This document shows, one piece after another, positions 1 through 8,416 of a stretch of DNA of 64,000 nt (positions are counted from its first letter, which is position 1; each line of letters begins with the position of its first letter). The translations under genes and the position numbers were made by a program. The stretch is from the NCBI RefSeq assembly GCF_000784735.1, contig NZ_JSYG01000004.1, positions 124,001 through 188,000 of the forward strand, given 5' to 3'. Below the pieces are notes generated by a model. The model saw only the letters and a program-made list of their open reading frames with translations. It was not told the origin of the DNA and ran no database searches. Source of the stretch: Dickeya undicola (GTDB taxonomy: Bacteria > Pseudomonadota > Gammaproteobacteria > Enterobacterales > Enterobacteriaceae).

Positions 1-1152
1 CGGCTGACCGCTGTTCGCCCGGCACCGGAAACAGGGCAAACAACACGAGTGATGTTTTCACTCCCCGAGCTTGGTCCATCAGAAAGTTTTGCCGTATTTG
101 TAGATCCCGTGTCACTCGACATCCGTGGCGCGCTCACGGTATATGGCACCAGCGGAATTCTGCCGTTTCGCACCCGCCTGGATTATCTGCACCGTAGTCT
201 ATTACTGGGCGATCTTGGCCGAAACTACAGTGAGCTGGCCGCATCCTGGCTATGGATTGCCGCTCTTGGCGGCCTGTGCATCTGGTTTTCGACCCGCAAA
301 AACCATTCTCGCCTGCATCAGCGTCCCGCCGCTGTAAGCCGGAGCCCGGCCCGGCAACGCCAGCGATTACGCCGCACCCACACCGCTACTGGCCTGCTGC
401 TGTTGGTCGGGTTGCTATTCTTTTCAGCGACTGGCCTGACCTGGTCGCGCTGGGCCGGAGATAATGTCGCCCAGCTTCGTGCGGTCATGGGATGGCAGAC
501 GCCGTCGGTCAATACTCACCTTGATACAGCATCAGCGCCGCCGTCTTCAGCCCATGCAGAACACAGCCTCATGTCGATGCCATTACACCCGACAACATCT
601 CAGACGGATCCTCAAACGTTTGATAGCGTACTGGCCGCCGCCAGAGCAGCGGGAATTGATGCCGGTAAAATAGAGATTCGCCCAGCAACCAGACTTCAGC
701 GGGCATGGACCGTTAGCGAAATTAATCGGACATGGCCCACGCAGGTTGATGCCGTGGCGGTTGACCCGATGACATTCCGTATCGTCGACAAAGTCAATTT
801 TGCCGACTACCCGCTAGCAGCCAAACTGACACGTTGGGGGATTGACGCGCATATGGGGGTATTATTCGGGTTGCCGAATCAGTTGCTGTTGTCGGCATTC
901 GGCCTCGGACTCTGTTCTCTGATCGTCTGGGGATATCGGATGTGGTGGAACCGGCGGCCAAAGCGCCCCATCGCCACGAGCCCATTGCAGACACTGACCA
1001 CCGCGTTCTTGCAACTGAGTGGTCGTCTACGGCTACTGGTGCTGGTTATTACCAGTACACTGGCGATCAGCCTGCCCGTGATGGGAGTCAGTCTGGCTAT
1101 GTTCCTGTTGATTGATATCTGGCGCTGGTCACACCAGCGTCAGACCGTGTAG
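1..1152 (+). CDS. PepSY-associated membrane protein, 5'-partial
   Basis: The reading frame is open from the first base, so the gene starts before the window; an ATG at 49 lies inside the frame and is probably not the true start. The visible part matches PepSY-TM (COG3182-type) inner-membrane proteins: a sequence resembling the family pattern 'VDP..L.IRG....LDYLHRSLLLG' is followed by a membrane helix (WLWIAALGGLCIWF), a Lys/Arg-rich linker, a second helix (LLLLVGLLFF), a periplasmic PepSY-like region with NRTWPTQVDAVAVDP, and two or three further helices at the C-terminus. Such proteins are often linked to iron or siderophore loci or act as membrane reductases, but the substrate cannot be told here. 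It is followed by the convergent chemoreceptor gene. Confidence 0.75.
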   Translation, partial: RLTAVRPAPETGQTTRVMFSLPELGPSESFAVFVDPVSLDIRGALTVYGTSGILPFRTRLDYLHRSLLLGDLGRNYSELAASWLWIAALGGLCIWFSTRKNHSRLHQRPAAVSRSPARQRQRLRRTHTATGLLLLVGLLFFSATGLTWSRWAGDNVAQLRAVMGWQTPSVNTHLDTASAPPSSAHAEHSLMSMPLHPTTSQTDPQTFDSVLAAARAAGIDAGKIEIRPATRLQRAWTVSEINRTWPTQVDAVAVDPMTFRIVDKVNFADYPLAAKLTRWGIDAHMGVLFGLPNQLLLSAFGLGLCSLIVWGYRMWWNRRPKRPIATSPLQTLTTAFLQLSGRLRLLVLVITSTLAISLPVMGVSLAMFLLIDIWRWSHQRQTV

Positions 1153-1247
1153 CACGTCCATCTGACCAAACCAGCAGGTGGATGCGTGTCGGCATAGGTT
1201 ATCGGCTAATGTGTATTAGCTCACACCCGGCCAATACAGGCAGTTGT

Positions 1248-1281
1248 AAAAAAAACCGCAGTCATAATCGGCTACGGTTTT
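1248..1281 (-). terminator. Intrinsic terminator of the chemoreceptor gene
   Basis: Ten-base arms at 1252-1261 and 1272-1281 pair with one G-U wobble. On the minus strand the stem runs into a T tract (the A run at 1248-1255). It lies just past the stop of the minus-strand chemoreceptor gene. Confidence 0.7.
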
Positions 1282-1300
1282 TATGCAATATGGCTACAAA

Positions 1301-2965
1301 TCAGAACGTTGCCCATTCCGGCGTATCAGACCCGGTTGTGTCTTTCGCGCCAGGTAGACCTGCCAGCATCAGCCCTTTTCCTCCTGGTTGCTGCCGCATC
1401 GTTCCTTTCGCTGACCCGTTACCATTCAGTTTGAACACACTGACCGTTTTCGCCAGTGTTTGCGCTTGTTCCTGCAGAGAAAGCGCCGCTGCCGCAGACT
1501 CTTCCACCAACGCCGCGTTCTGCTGTGTCGTGGTATCGATCTGACCAATTGCCAGGTTAATCTGATTGATGCCTTCGCTCTGTTCCAGACTGGCTTTGGC
1601 GATTTCAGTAATCACGCCATCGGCATTGTGCGCATTATCAATCACGGCGCCCATGGTCTGCTCCGTATTTTCCACCAGCGACATACCGTCCTGCACCTTC
1701 TGCACCGAGTTATCAATCAGCTCCTTGATTTCCTTGGCCGAATTAGCGCTGCGTTGCGCTAGCGCCCTGACCTCGCTCGCTACAACGGCGAACCCCCTGC
1801 CCTGCTCACCGGCTCGGGCGGCTTCCACCGCGGCATTCAACGCCAGGATATTAGTCTGGAAGGCGATGCTATCAATAACACCGATGATTTCCGCCATACG
1901 CTGGGATCCACTTCGGATTTCGCGCATTTCCCGGGTGACATCCGCCATCATTTCGCCACTCTGACGAACAATCTCGGAAGCCTGCCCCGCCAACGAAGCG
2001 GCGTGTTCTGTATTTGCCGCCGTATTCTTTATGGTAGCGGTCAGTTGCTCAATCGATGCGGCGGTCTGTTCCAGAGAGCTGGCCTGTTCTTCGGTGCGGG
2101 CGGACAGGTCCTGATTACCTGCGGCAATCTGCGATGCGGCGGAAGAGATGGTTTCAGCGCCATCCCGTACCTGACTCACAATGTTACGCAAGCTACTATT
2201 CATTTCATACAGTGCCTGCAACAACTTACCGGTTTCATCCTGCGCACAAACAGAGGCTTCGGTAGTCAAGTCACCTTGTGCGACCTTTTCCGCCAGCACC
2301 AACGCTTCTTGTAACGGTTGTGTCACACTACGCGTGATCCACCAGGCGATCACGCCTCCAGCCACGATACTAATAATAAAAACCAGCCACAAAATCGTAC
2401 GAATATCGGTATAGCTCTTTTGTACCGCTTCCCGGGCACTCATCATCTGATCATCCTGATAATCGATGAATTCGGTAACTTTGGCCTTATACTTTTGTTG
2501 TAATCCCAGAGAAACATTTATCAATTCAGCCACAGCCTCTTGCTTATTACCACGGCTGGCCAGTTCCATCAGCTTACTTCCTGATACGCTATATTCACTG
2601 CGAATCTGTTGAATATCTCTTAATAAACTGGCTGAGCGAGCATCTTTAGCATTTTTGCTTAAATCAGCCAGCAAAGCCGTGATCTCTGAAGAATGCCCGC
2701 TAGTTTCATCATTCTTTCGCTTGATATCCTCTTTAGAGTCCAACATTAATATTAACTGTTGCCCCAGCAACGCATCATTCAACTCATCAATAAGCTTATT
2801 CCCTTTTGCTGTCATGGGGTAAAGATCGGAAACGGTATAATCCATCTTGCGATTAAAATCGCTCAGATTACTTAATGCCACCGCCCCGGCAATCAATAAC
2901 ATAATGATAAGAAATAAAAATCCGGCCGCCAGTCTATAGCCTATTTTTAAATTAGAAAAACTCAT
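1301..2965 (-). CDS. Methyl-accepting chemotaxis protein with C-terminal tether pentapeptide
   Basis: A 554-residue transmembrane chemoreceptor that senses a ligand in the periplasm and controls CheA through CheW. TM1 is near residues 12-33, followed by a periplasmic four-helix-type domain to about 190, TM2 ([18 protein letters not shown]), a HAMP domain, and a methylated coiled coil with the highly conserved signalling hairpin containing [18 protein letters not shown]. The last five residues are EWATF, resembling the NWETF tail of Tar/Tsr that binds CheR and CheB. This suggests a major, self-sufficient receptor. A clear AAGGGG ribosome site precedes the ATG by six bases. The ligand is unknown. 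The gene stands alone with its own terminator. Confidence 0.95.
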   Translation of the reverse strand: MSFSNLKIGYRLAAGFLFLIIMLLIAGAVALSNLSDFNRKMDYTVSDLYPMTAKGNKLIDELNDALLGQQLILMLDSKEDIKRKNDETSGHSSEITALLADLSKNAKDARSASLLRDIQQIRSEYSVSGSKLMELASRGNKQEAVAELINVSLGLQQKYKAKVTEFIDYQDDQMMSAREAVQKSYTDIRTILWLVFIISIVAGGVIAWWITRSVTQPLQEALVLAEKVAQGDLTTEASVCAQDETGKLLQALYEMNSSLRNIVSQVRDGAETISSAASQIAAGNQDLSARTEEQASSLEQTAASIEQLTATIKNTAANTEHAASLAGQASEIVRQSGEMMADVTREMREIRSGSQRMAEIIGVIDSIAFQTNILALNAAVEAARAGEQGRGFAVVASEVRALAQRSANSAKEIKELIDNSVQKVQDGMSLVENTEQTMGAVIDNAHNADGVITEIAKASLEQSEGINQINLAIGQIDTTTQQNAALVEESAAAALSLQEQAQTLAKTVSVFKLNGNGSAKGTMRQQPGGKGLMLAGLPGAKDTTGSDTPEWATF

Positions 2966-3313
2966 TATAAGCCCCTTTAATTAAATCCTTTCGGTTACAA
3001 TCCAATTAAAAAATCGTGTGGCAAATAATTTATATTCACCTGGCCTCATACCTTAAGGAGGTCATTCCATTGCCAAATAAACCAGCGGCAAGCCATATCT
3101 GCCTGAACAGCAGGGATATAGGATGAGGTAACAGCACAGATCTCTGACCTGCACGCCATACAGTAGCGCCTGAATGATGGAACCTGATATGGGTAAAGGT
3201 CGAACCAATCAGGTTGGTGCGATGAACGCGCCAACGCGTTATTCCTGTCCTGGGAATCATTTTATCCTCCGTGATAGTCCATTCCCGCCGTGAATCGGCA
3301 GGTGAAGTAACCA

Positions 3314-3347
3314 TGCCACGGTTCAGGCCAAAGCCTAAACCGCGGCA
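3314..3347 (+). other. Orphan terminator-like hairpin
   Basis: Arms at 3314-3328 and 3333-3347 pair with two mismatches around a CAAA loop, and are followed by CGATTATTTATT. It resembles an intrinsic terminator on the plus strand, but no supported gene ends here. A short untranslated RNA upstream is possible but not shown. Confidence 0.4.
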
Positions 3348-3704
3348 CGATTATTTATTCCGGCTATTGATTAACAATAATCGGATGCGGCATCCTGCCA
3401 TCCCCATTATCAGCGTAATCACCTTGTCTGAAACCACGCTGATAGCAGATTGTTTCACATTATAAAAGGAATGATAAGAGCGTTATTGTTAATACAAAAA
3501 AAAACTTATAGAAATGCCCATCACACCGCGTGATAACCTATGTGATTATTCAGGTAACAAATATCATCACGATCCAAATTTTTCTTATGAAATTGGCATA
3601 GTCTGCGATAGAACAGAAAAATGCTCGACGAATTTGTGGAAATTCAGTTGAATATTTACGCTTCCAAAGCAGTTTTCTAACGTAAAAGTAAAGTTAATTT
3701 CATT

Positions 3705-3732
3705 TATACCCGTCATACCTCAAGTTGCAGGT
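3705..3732. repeat. Isolated ERIC/MITE-type terminal repeat
   Basis: The sequence TATACCCGTCAT followed by TCAAGTTGCAGGTG is nearly the same as the outer ends of the complete elements at 13551-13687 and 20388-20516. The similarity stops after about 28 bases and no matching inverted end is obvious downstream, so this is probably a decayed fragment. Confidence 0.6.
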
Positions 3733-3938
3733 GTATCGTGCTTTGAGATTGAGTAAGCACAATGCCATAAGAGTTCCACCAGATTATCTGAAAACACGTT
3801 CCTTATCATGCGACGTAATCGGTTACCGACGTCACTCACCGCAGGCACTTTCACCTGAAGCTCACTGCTCATACATGAGTCAAAAGAGAAGAATAAGAAG
3901 GGGGACGTTAAGGGAAAATAGTACTGAAGGTGTGGTAA

Positions 3939-3967
3939 ATGCTGTATCCCTGCAATGGATACAGCAT
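3939..3967 (-). terminator. Hairpin downstream of the ribbon-helix-helix gene
   Basis: ATGCTGTATCC at 3939-3949 is complementary to GGATACAGCAT at 3957-3967 with a 7-base loop. On the minus strand it follows the stop of the gene at 3981-4256 and is followed by a short T run (TTTACC). It is a plausible intrinsic terminator. Confidence 0.5.
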
Positions 3968-3980
3968 AGGAGAACCGGAA

Positions 3981-4256
3981 TTACTTCTTCCTGGAGGTGC
4001 CCTTGCCTTTCAGCAACTGACGAAGTTTTTTGATTTCCTTCGCCGTCAGCGGCTGCTCCACGATCTCTTCCGTATTCTGATTATCAACGATCTCTGCCTC
4101 ATCAGCGTCATGGGCATGATCTTCGATATCAAAACTTTTCAGCAAACGCGCACTGACCTCAGCGCTGATCGAAACGTCGTTCTCCAACGCTGCCGCTTTG
4201 ATCTTTTCTTTCAGCTCAAGCGGGATTTTCAGTGACAGACTTGATATCTCACTCAT
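3981..4256 (-). CDS. Small Arc-like ribbon-helix-helix DNA-binding protein
   Basis: A 91-residue protein. Residues 5-45 (LSLKIPLELKEKIKAAALENDVSIS followed by AEVSARLLKSF) have the pattern of Arc/MetJ-type ribbon-helix-helix domains: a short amphipathic strand, then a helix with 'LKEKIKAAA', a turn with S/N residues, and a second helix. The middle is acidic (DIEDHAHDADEAEIVDN) and the tail is very basic (KEIKKLRQLLKGKGTSRKK). Such proteins bind operators as dimers and may be stand-alone repressors, antitoxins or plasmid/phage-type regulators. No partner toxin is adjacent on the same strand; the divergent membrane toxin gene lies 632 bases away. The target is unknown. Confidence 0.75.
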   Translation of the reverse strand: MSEISSLSLKIPLELKEKIKAAALENDVSISAEVSARLLKSFDIEDHAHDADEAEIVDNQNTEEIVEQPLTAKEIKKLRQLLKGKGTSRKK

Positions 4257-4888
4257 TTCATTACCTTTATGGCAGGATAAAATCTCAAACTATGCCACTC
4301 TCCATACAAAGTCCATACTGAAACAAAAAATTAATATAAATGTCATGAAAATCACAAAAAAACATAAAATAAGCATACATTTGGTGTGATATAGATCTCG
4401 GTTTTATCTCACATTTTTCATTCAGCATTTTGCCTTTATCATACCGGTTATCTGAATCAGATAGATTTAACACAGTTAACTATCCGTTCCACGTGTAAAT
4501 AAATAGCCGCTGAAAAAATTATCAATTGACGTTCGGATTGTTCCGGAATCTGTATTCTTTGACACATCCGTCAAAAATAAATGGATAACCCGCGTAATAT
4601 ATTATTACAACAGTACATGGCCCACCGAGAGTGACAATAACGCCCGACAGCAACAACACGGCGATACTACATTGTTAACACTTGGTTGATTGTTAACACT
4701 TGGTTGGCACATCAGCGACAGATGGTGATTCGTCACCATGCTGGCGAGAACCTGGGCTACCTGCCAACAGCAGCATTGCGAGGTTTTTCCATTCGTGAAC
4801 GCATCTGAGCATCAGGATAGGTTAAGTAATTGATCGAAAAGTTTTAACAGCATAGAATACGCGCCCCTATAACCATAAGGAAGTAAAT
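4257..4888. other. AT-rich divergent intergenic region with a tandem repeat
   Basis: This region separates the divergent ribbon-helix-helix gene and the GhoT/OrtT-like gene. It is AT-rich and I see no coding pattern in it. The notable structure is a perfect 18-base tandem duplication at 4671-4706. It should contain the promoters of both flanking genes, but I cannot point to a convincing pair of -35/-10 boxes. Confidence 0.55.
4671..4706. repeat. Perfect 18-bp tandem duplication
   Basis: The unit ATTGTTAACACTTGGTTG occurs at 4671-4688 and again, without interruption, at 4689-4706. Each copy contains the palindrome GTTAAC. It could be a paired protein-binding site or simple slippage. Confidence 0.85.
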
Positions 4889-5074
4889 GTGTCACACCAT
4901 CACCTGTGGGAAATGATTAGAACCCTCTATTTCATGGGCCTTGTAGTCTCGATGCTATTTACTTTTTTTATGAGCAAAGATAATTCTCTGGCTATGCGCT
5001 TTCTGGCCTCAATATTAATCGGCATCACCTGGCCATTAAGTTTTCCCGTGGTAATCGTTTTTTCATTTTTTTAA
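4889..5074 (+). CDS. GhoT/OrtT-family small membrane toxin
   Basis: A 61-residue protein with two membrane helices (about residues 10-28 and 36-60). The second half, RFLASILIGITWPLSFPVVIVFSFF with the core GITWPLSFPV, matches the conserved C-terminal signature of E. coli GhoT and OrtT (F-L-x-G-x-TWP-x-S-x-PV-x-x-xFSxF). These proteins insert in the inner membrane, reduce membrane potential and ATP, and promote a dormant state; OrtT is an orphan toxin, while GhoT is controlled by the GhoS RNase. The start is GTG at 4889 with AAGGAAG five bases upstream; an internal ATG at 4913 would give a shorter product. No GhoS-like gene is visible nearby, so it looks like an orphan of the OrtT kind. Confidence 0.8.
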   Translation: MSHHHLWEMIRTLYFMGLVVSMLFTFFMSKDNSLAMRFLASILIGITWPLSFPVVIVFSFF

Positions 5075-5220
5075 TTATTATCACTTAATGAATTAGCAGA
5101 CTTGATATTACTGCCCGGTGAAAAATGCGGATTGTGCGGGGAATAAGAGGCTGCCAGCGAGGATACCGCTTCTGTGTTAACAGCCAGCCTGCTTTTTGTC
5201 GCTGTCATATCGTAGCCGGC

Positions 5221-5685
5221 CTATTCGTTTTCCGGCGGCTGCTCCAACATTGCTTGCAGATCCTGCCTGAGCAGTGACATTTGGCTGGCATATTTCTCTT
5301 TATGCTCAGCATCTTCGATCAATTGTACGATCGTCTCCGATAAGGTAACGCCACGACGCTGCGCCAGCGCTGCCAAACGCTGCCAGACCAGATAGTCAAG
5401 ATCAATGGACTTTTTGCGGGTATGTTGGTGCTCGGCGTTGAAGTGCCGTTTGCGCCGGGCGCGAATCGTCTGCTTCATACGGTTTTCCAGTGCAGGATTC
5501 ATGCACTGTGCAATCCACTCCAGCACCAACGTCGGCTGGTTTTCCATTTTCAGCAATCGACCTACGGCCTCATCGGCCGCGCTTTGCTCGATAAAGCGCG
5601 TGACTGGCTCGCCTTCGCGATGTTTTTTGACCAGGTACTTCCACTTCCAGCCGCACTCAAGATTTTTTAGTTGTTGATATTTCAT
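5221..5685 (-). CDS. matP: Macrodomain Ter protein MatP
   Basis: A 154-residue DNA-binding protein that binds matS sites in the replication terminus, organises the Ter macrodomain and links it to the divisome through ZapB. The start [18 protein letters not shown] and the block [20 protein letters not shown] agree with E. coli MatP (150 residues); the latter is the ribbon-helix-helix part, followed by a C-terminal coiled coil ([21 protein letters not shown]). The gene is divergent from lonH, as in E. coli, and matP-lonH-fabA synteny is kept. In E. coli this locus lies near ompA, which is not within this window. Confidence 0.95.
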   Translation of the reverse strand: MKYQQLKNLECGWKWKYLVKKHREGEPVTRFIEQSAADEAVGRLLKMENQPTLVLEWIAQCMNPALENRMKQTIRARRKRHFNAEHQHTRKKSIDLDYLVWQRLAALAQRRGVTLSETIVQLIEDAEHKEKYASQMSLLRQDLQAMLEQPPENE

Positions 5686-5855
5686 ACATTATTCTTTAGT
5701 GACCGTGTAACGTGCCTGAACTTGTGCCCATTGTTGCCCGATATTCCTGTTTCAAGCAATGCCTTGCTGACCATTTCCTGCCCAAAAATTCGCCAATGAA
5801 TGTTCTCTGGTTCTCATCTCCAGACTCAGCGCATGTGCAGCCCCAAGAATTCTTG

Positions 5856-5861
5856 TATAAT
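5856..5861 (+). promoter_or_regulatory. Likely -10 box for lonH
   Basis: A perfect TATAAT lies 34 bases before the TTG start of lonH in the 210-base divergent matP-lonH region. The -35 match 16 bases upstream (TGTGCA) is weak, so the promoter is only a candidate. Confidence 0.45.
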
Positions 5862-5895
5862 TGAGGTTTTCCTTTAAACGATTACAGCAGATACT

Positions 5896-7626
5896 TTGAC
5901 CAGTAACCGACTCGAATGGCAGCAACTGCTGCCCGATCATACGCCATATCAGACGTTATTCTCCCAGGCCGCCCAACTTGCTCCTGCCGAGTTCTCAGCA
6001 GTACAGCCTCGTCTGGCCGATGCCTTGACGATTTTCTGCCATCCCCGCTCGCCTTCACGATTCATGTTATTGAAGGCGCAGGAGAACAATGCCTATCTGG
6101 CATTGATTGCCAATGCCATCGAGCATCAACCGACCCGGCAATCAGAAACGCTGCATGGTAACCGTTATCAGATCGACGGCCGTCAAATCAGTGTCCAGCC
6201 AGCCCAATACCCGGACGACAATTTTGCGGCCACCCTGCGCTGCGGCTACCAGGAGTGGATCGAGCCGGAACAGCTGTTTGGCTGCGTGCGGATATACAAA
6301 GATGATATCCGCCTACAGCCCGGCCTGATCCATCGCGTCAACGGCGGCACGCTGATTCTGTCTGCGCGAACATTACTGGCTCAGCCGCTGATGTGGCTGC
6401 GACTCAAGCAGATCATTATCGATGGTCAGTATCACTGGTTGTCTCCCGACGAACGGCGGCCTCTACCGGTTGAGATCCCGCCGATGCCGGTCGACCTGCG
6501 GCTGATCGTACTTGGCGACCGTGACAGCCTGGGTGATATCCATGAGATGGAACCAGAACTGGGCGAATTGGCGATCTATGGCGAATTTGAATCACAATTG
6601 CAGTTGATCGAACCCGAAGACATGGTGCACTGGTGTTCCTACATCAATGCGCTGTGTCTGGAGAACCAGTTGCCGCTGCTGGCCGCCGATGCCTGGCCGG
6701 AACTGTTTACACTGGCGGTGCGCTACAGCGGCGATCAGGGCAATGTCCCGTTGTGCCCGCAGTGGCTGCTCCATCAACTCAAGCACGCCGCGCTCTATGC
6801 TCGCCAGGAAGATATCACCGGACAGGCGATTATTGATGCCGTTACCGCGCGTCGCTGGCGTGAGGGTTATCTGTCCGAACGTATGCAGGATGAAATCGAG
6901 CTTGGTCAGATCCTGATCGAAACCGAAGGCGACATGATCGGTCAGGTTAATGGTCTGTCAGTGCTGGAGTATCCCGGTTATCCGCTGATGTTTGGTGAAC
7001 CAACCCGTATCAGTTGCGTGGTGCACCCTGGCGACGGCGAGCTGACCGATGTCGAGCGTAAGGCTGAGCTGGGCGGCAACCTGCACGCCAAGGGCATGAT
7101 GATTATGCAGGCGTTCCTGATTTCCGAGCTGGAACTGGAACAACAACTGCCGTTTTCTGCCTCGATCGTGTTTGAACAGTCCTACAGCGAAGTCGATGGT
7201 GACAGCGCCTCACTGGCAGAGCTTAGTGCGCTGGTCAGTGCCCTATCGCTGCTCCCCATCAATCAACAGTTGGCTGTTACCGGCTCTGTCGACCAGTTTG
7301 GGCATGTGCAACCGATCGGCGGCGTCAACGAAAAAATCGAAGGATTTTTCGAGGTATGTCAACGCCGTGGTCTGACCGGCAAGCAGGGCGTGATTATACC
7401 CGCAACCAATCAGCGCCATCTGTGTCTGCAGCCGGAGGTGATTAACGCCGTGCGCGAAGGGCAATTCCATATCTACATCGTGGATTCAGTGCCCGAGGCA
7501 CTGATGCTGTTAACTCAAATGCCGTATGATGACGATCAACAACCGAGTCTGCTGGCGGCGATCCGCGAGCGCATCGCACAGTTAGCACCTCCGGAGCGCC
7601 GCCGCTTCCCATGGTTTTTCCGCTGA
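5896..7626 (+). CDS. lonH: LonH / YcbZ, Lon-like ATP-dependent protease family protein
   Basis: A 576-residue Lon-family protein (E. coli YcbZ/LonH has 586). The C-terminal proteolytic domain carries the Lon dyad: Ser437 in DGDSAS and Lys480 in GGVNEKIEGFF, spaced 43 residues apart exactly as in E. coli Lon. The N-terminal and middle parts match YcbZ (AEQLFGC, IQPGL/LQPGLIHRVNGGTLILS, ERMQDEIELGQILIETEG), but a canonical Walker A is not evident. The chosen start is TTG at 5896 because it begins a YcbZ-like N-terminus (MTSNRLEWQQLLPD); no upstream ATG fits. Its 3' end is followed by the fabA promoter region. Substrates are poorly known in the family. Confidence 0.92.
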   Translation: MTSNRLEWQQLLPDHTPYQTLFSQAAQLAPAEFSAVQPRLADALTIFCHPRSPSRFMLLKAQENNAYLALIANAIEHQPTRQSETLHGNRYQIDGRQISVQPAQYPDDNFAATLRCGYQEWIEPEQLFGCVRIYKDDIRLQPGLIHRVNGGTLILSARTLLAQPLMWLRLKQIIIDGQYHWLSPDERRPLPVEIPPMPVDLRLIVLGDRDSLGDIHEMEPELGELAIYGEFESQLQLIEPEDMVHWCSYINALCLENQLPLLAADAWPELFTLAVRYSGDQGNVPLCPQWLLHQLKHAALYARQEDITGQAIIDAVTARRWREGYLSERMQDEIELGQILIETEGDMIGQVNGLSVLEYPGYPLMFGEPTRISCVVHPGDGELTDVERKAELGGNLHAKGMMIMQAFLISELELEQQLPFSASIVFEQSYSEVDGDSASLAELSALVSALSLLPINQQLAVTGSVDQFGHVQPIGGVNEKIEGFFEVCQRRGLTGKQGVIIPATNQRHLCLQPEVINAVREGQFHIYIVDSVPEALMLLTQMPYDDDQQPSLLAAIRERIAQLAPPERRRFPWFFR

Positions 7627-7629
7627 GGA

Positions 7630-7646
7630 AACTGGTTGGTCCAGAA
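7630..7646 (+). promoter_or_regulatory. FadR-like operator upstream of fabA
   Basis: AACTGGTTGGTCCAGAA resembles the FadR consensus (AACTGGTC-GACCAGTT). In E. coli FadR activates fabA from such a site. It overlaps the end of lonH and lies directly before the FabR palindrome. Identification is by pattern only. Confidence 0.6.
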
Positions 7647-7661
7647 GTAACGGACTTGCTC

Positions 7662-7679
7662 AGCGTACATCTGTACGCT
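7662..7679. promoter_or_regulatory. FabR-like operator upstream of fabA
   Basis: AGCGTACA and TGTACGCT form a perfect inverted repeat around TC, matching the known FabR palindrome (AGCGTACA-N2-TGTTCGCT type) found before fabA and fabB. FabR represses unsaturated fatty acid synthesis genes, so fabA is probably under the usual FadR/FabR double control. Confidence 0.8.
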
Positions 7680-7716
7680 AACCTGCGTGCTCCACAAAAA
7701 CAGGGCTTATAGAAAC

Positions 7717-8235
7717 ATGGTAGACAAACGCGATTCCTATTCCAAAGAAGACCTTTTCGCCAGCGGACGCGGTGAACTGTTTGGTCCGCAGGGGCCACAA
7801 CTGCCAGCTGGCAACATGCTGATGATGGATCGTGTCATCTCGATGACCGAAGAAGGCGGTCTGCATGGGAAAGGCTACGTGGAAGCAGAACTGGATATCC
7901 GTCCGGATCTGTGGTTCTTCGGTTGCCACTTTATCGGCGATCCGGTGATGCCAGGCTGCCTGGGTCTGGATGCCATGTGGCAGTTGGTGGGCTTCTATCT
8001 CGGCTGGCTCGGCGGTGAAGGGAAAGGCCGCGCACTGGGCGTGGGCGAAGTTAAATTCACCGGTCAGGTGCTGCCGGAAGCAAAGAAAGTGACTTATCGC
8101 ATTCACTTTAAACGCGTTATTAACCGTAAGCTGATCATGGGCATCGCAGACGGTGAAGTTCTGGTAGACGGTCGTCTTATCTACACCGCAACCGACCTGA
8201 AAGTCGGTCTGTTCAAAGATACCAGTACCTTCTGA
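7717..8235 (+). CDS. fabA: 3-hydroxydecanoyl-ACP dehydratase/isomerase FabA
   Basis: A 172-residue cytosolic enzyme, the same length as E. coli FabA. It dehydrates 3-hydroxydecanoyl-ACP and isomerises trans-2- to cis-3-decenoyl-ACP, the branch point to unsaturated fatty acids. The catalytic pair is visible: His71 in [15 protein letters not shown] and Asp85 in LGLDAMWQ. The frame is open ten codons upstream, but the family start [10 protein letters not shown] at 7717 is clear. It follows lonH, and FadR and FabR operators lie just upstream. Confidence 0.98.
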   Translation: MVDKRDSYSKEDLFASGRGELFGPQGPQLPAGNMLMMDRVISMTEEGGLHGKGYVEAELDIRPDLWFFGCHFIGDPVMPGCLGLDAMWQLVGFYLGWLGGEGKGRALGVGEVKFTGQVLPEAKKVTYRIHFKRVINRKLIMGIADGEVLVDGRLIYTATDLKVGLFKDTSTF

Positions 8236-8243
8236 TAGCGGAT

Positions 8244-8269
8244 AAAACGCGGCGTTAACGCCGCGTTTT
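8244..8269 (+). terminator. fabA terminator
   Basis: A perfect inverted repeat with 13-base arms (AAAACGCGGCGTT / AACGCCGCGTTTT) begins eight bases after the fabA stop and ends in TTTT. It may also stop convergent betA transcription coming from the right. Confidence 0.85.
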
Positions 8270-8416
8270 GCTATCCAGAGCCGTTCGGTACGATGCGATT
8301 CCCCTTTCCTTCTTTTCCCTTCGATACACCTCGCACCGTCGTTTTTTATCTGCGATTTTGCAGCACAACCACTCCCCGATCATGACACGTCACTGGATGA
8401 TGTCCCTGTTCAGGTG

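Larger units (their letters stand above)
2966..3938. other. Gene-poor intergenic stretch of about 1 kb
   Basis: I see no convincing gene here; the short frames have no recognisable protein pattern. It holds a strong hairpin at 3314-3347 (15-base arms with two mismatches, followed on the plus strand by a T-rich stretch) with no identifiable gene in front of it. A single ERIC/MITE-like end sits at 3705-3732. The upstream region of the minus-strand chemoreceptor lies at its left edge; I found no good sigma-28 promoter there. Confidence 0.6.

Noticed and set aside
1182-1544. A 120-codon plus-strand frame.
   Set aside because: It runs antisense through the 3' end and the terminator of the MCP gene and has no protein pattern.
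3036-3314. A 92-codon minus-strand open frame between the first MCP and the ribbon-helix-helix gene.
   Set aside because: No recognisable domain, unusual composition, and overlapping frames on both strands; nothing supports translation.
4671-4706. Possible CRISPR-like repeats.
   Set aside because: Only two adjacent copies without spacers; no cas genes. No CRISPR array is visible in the window.
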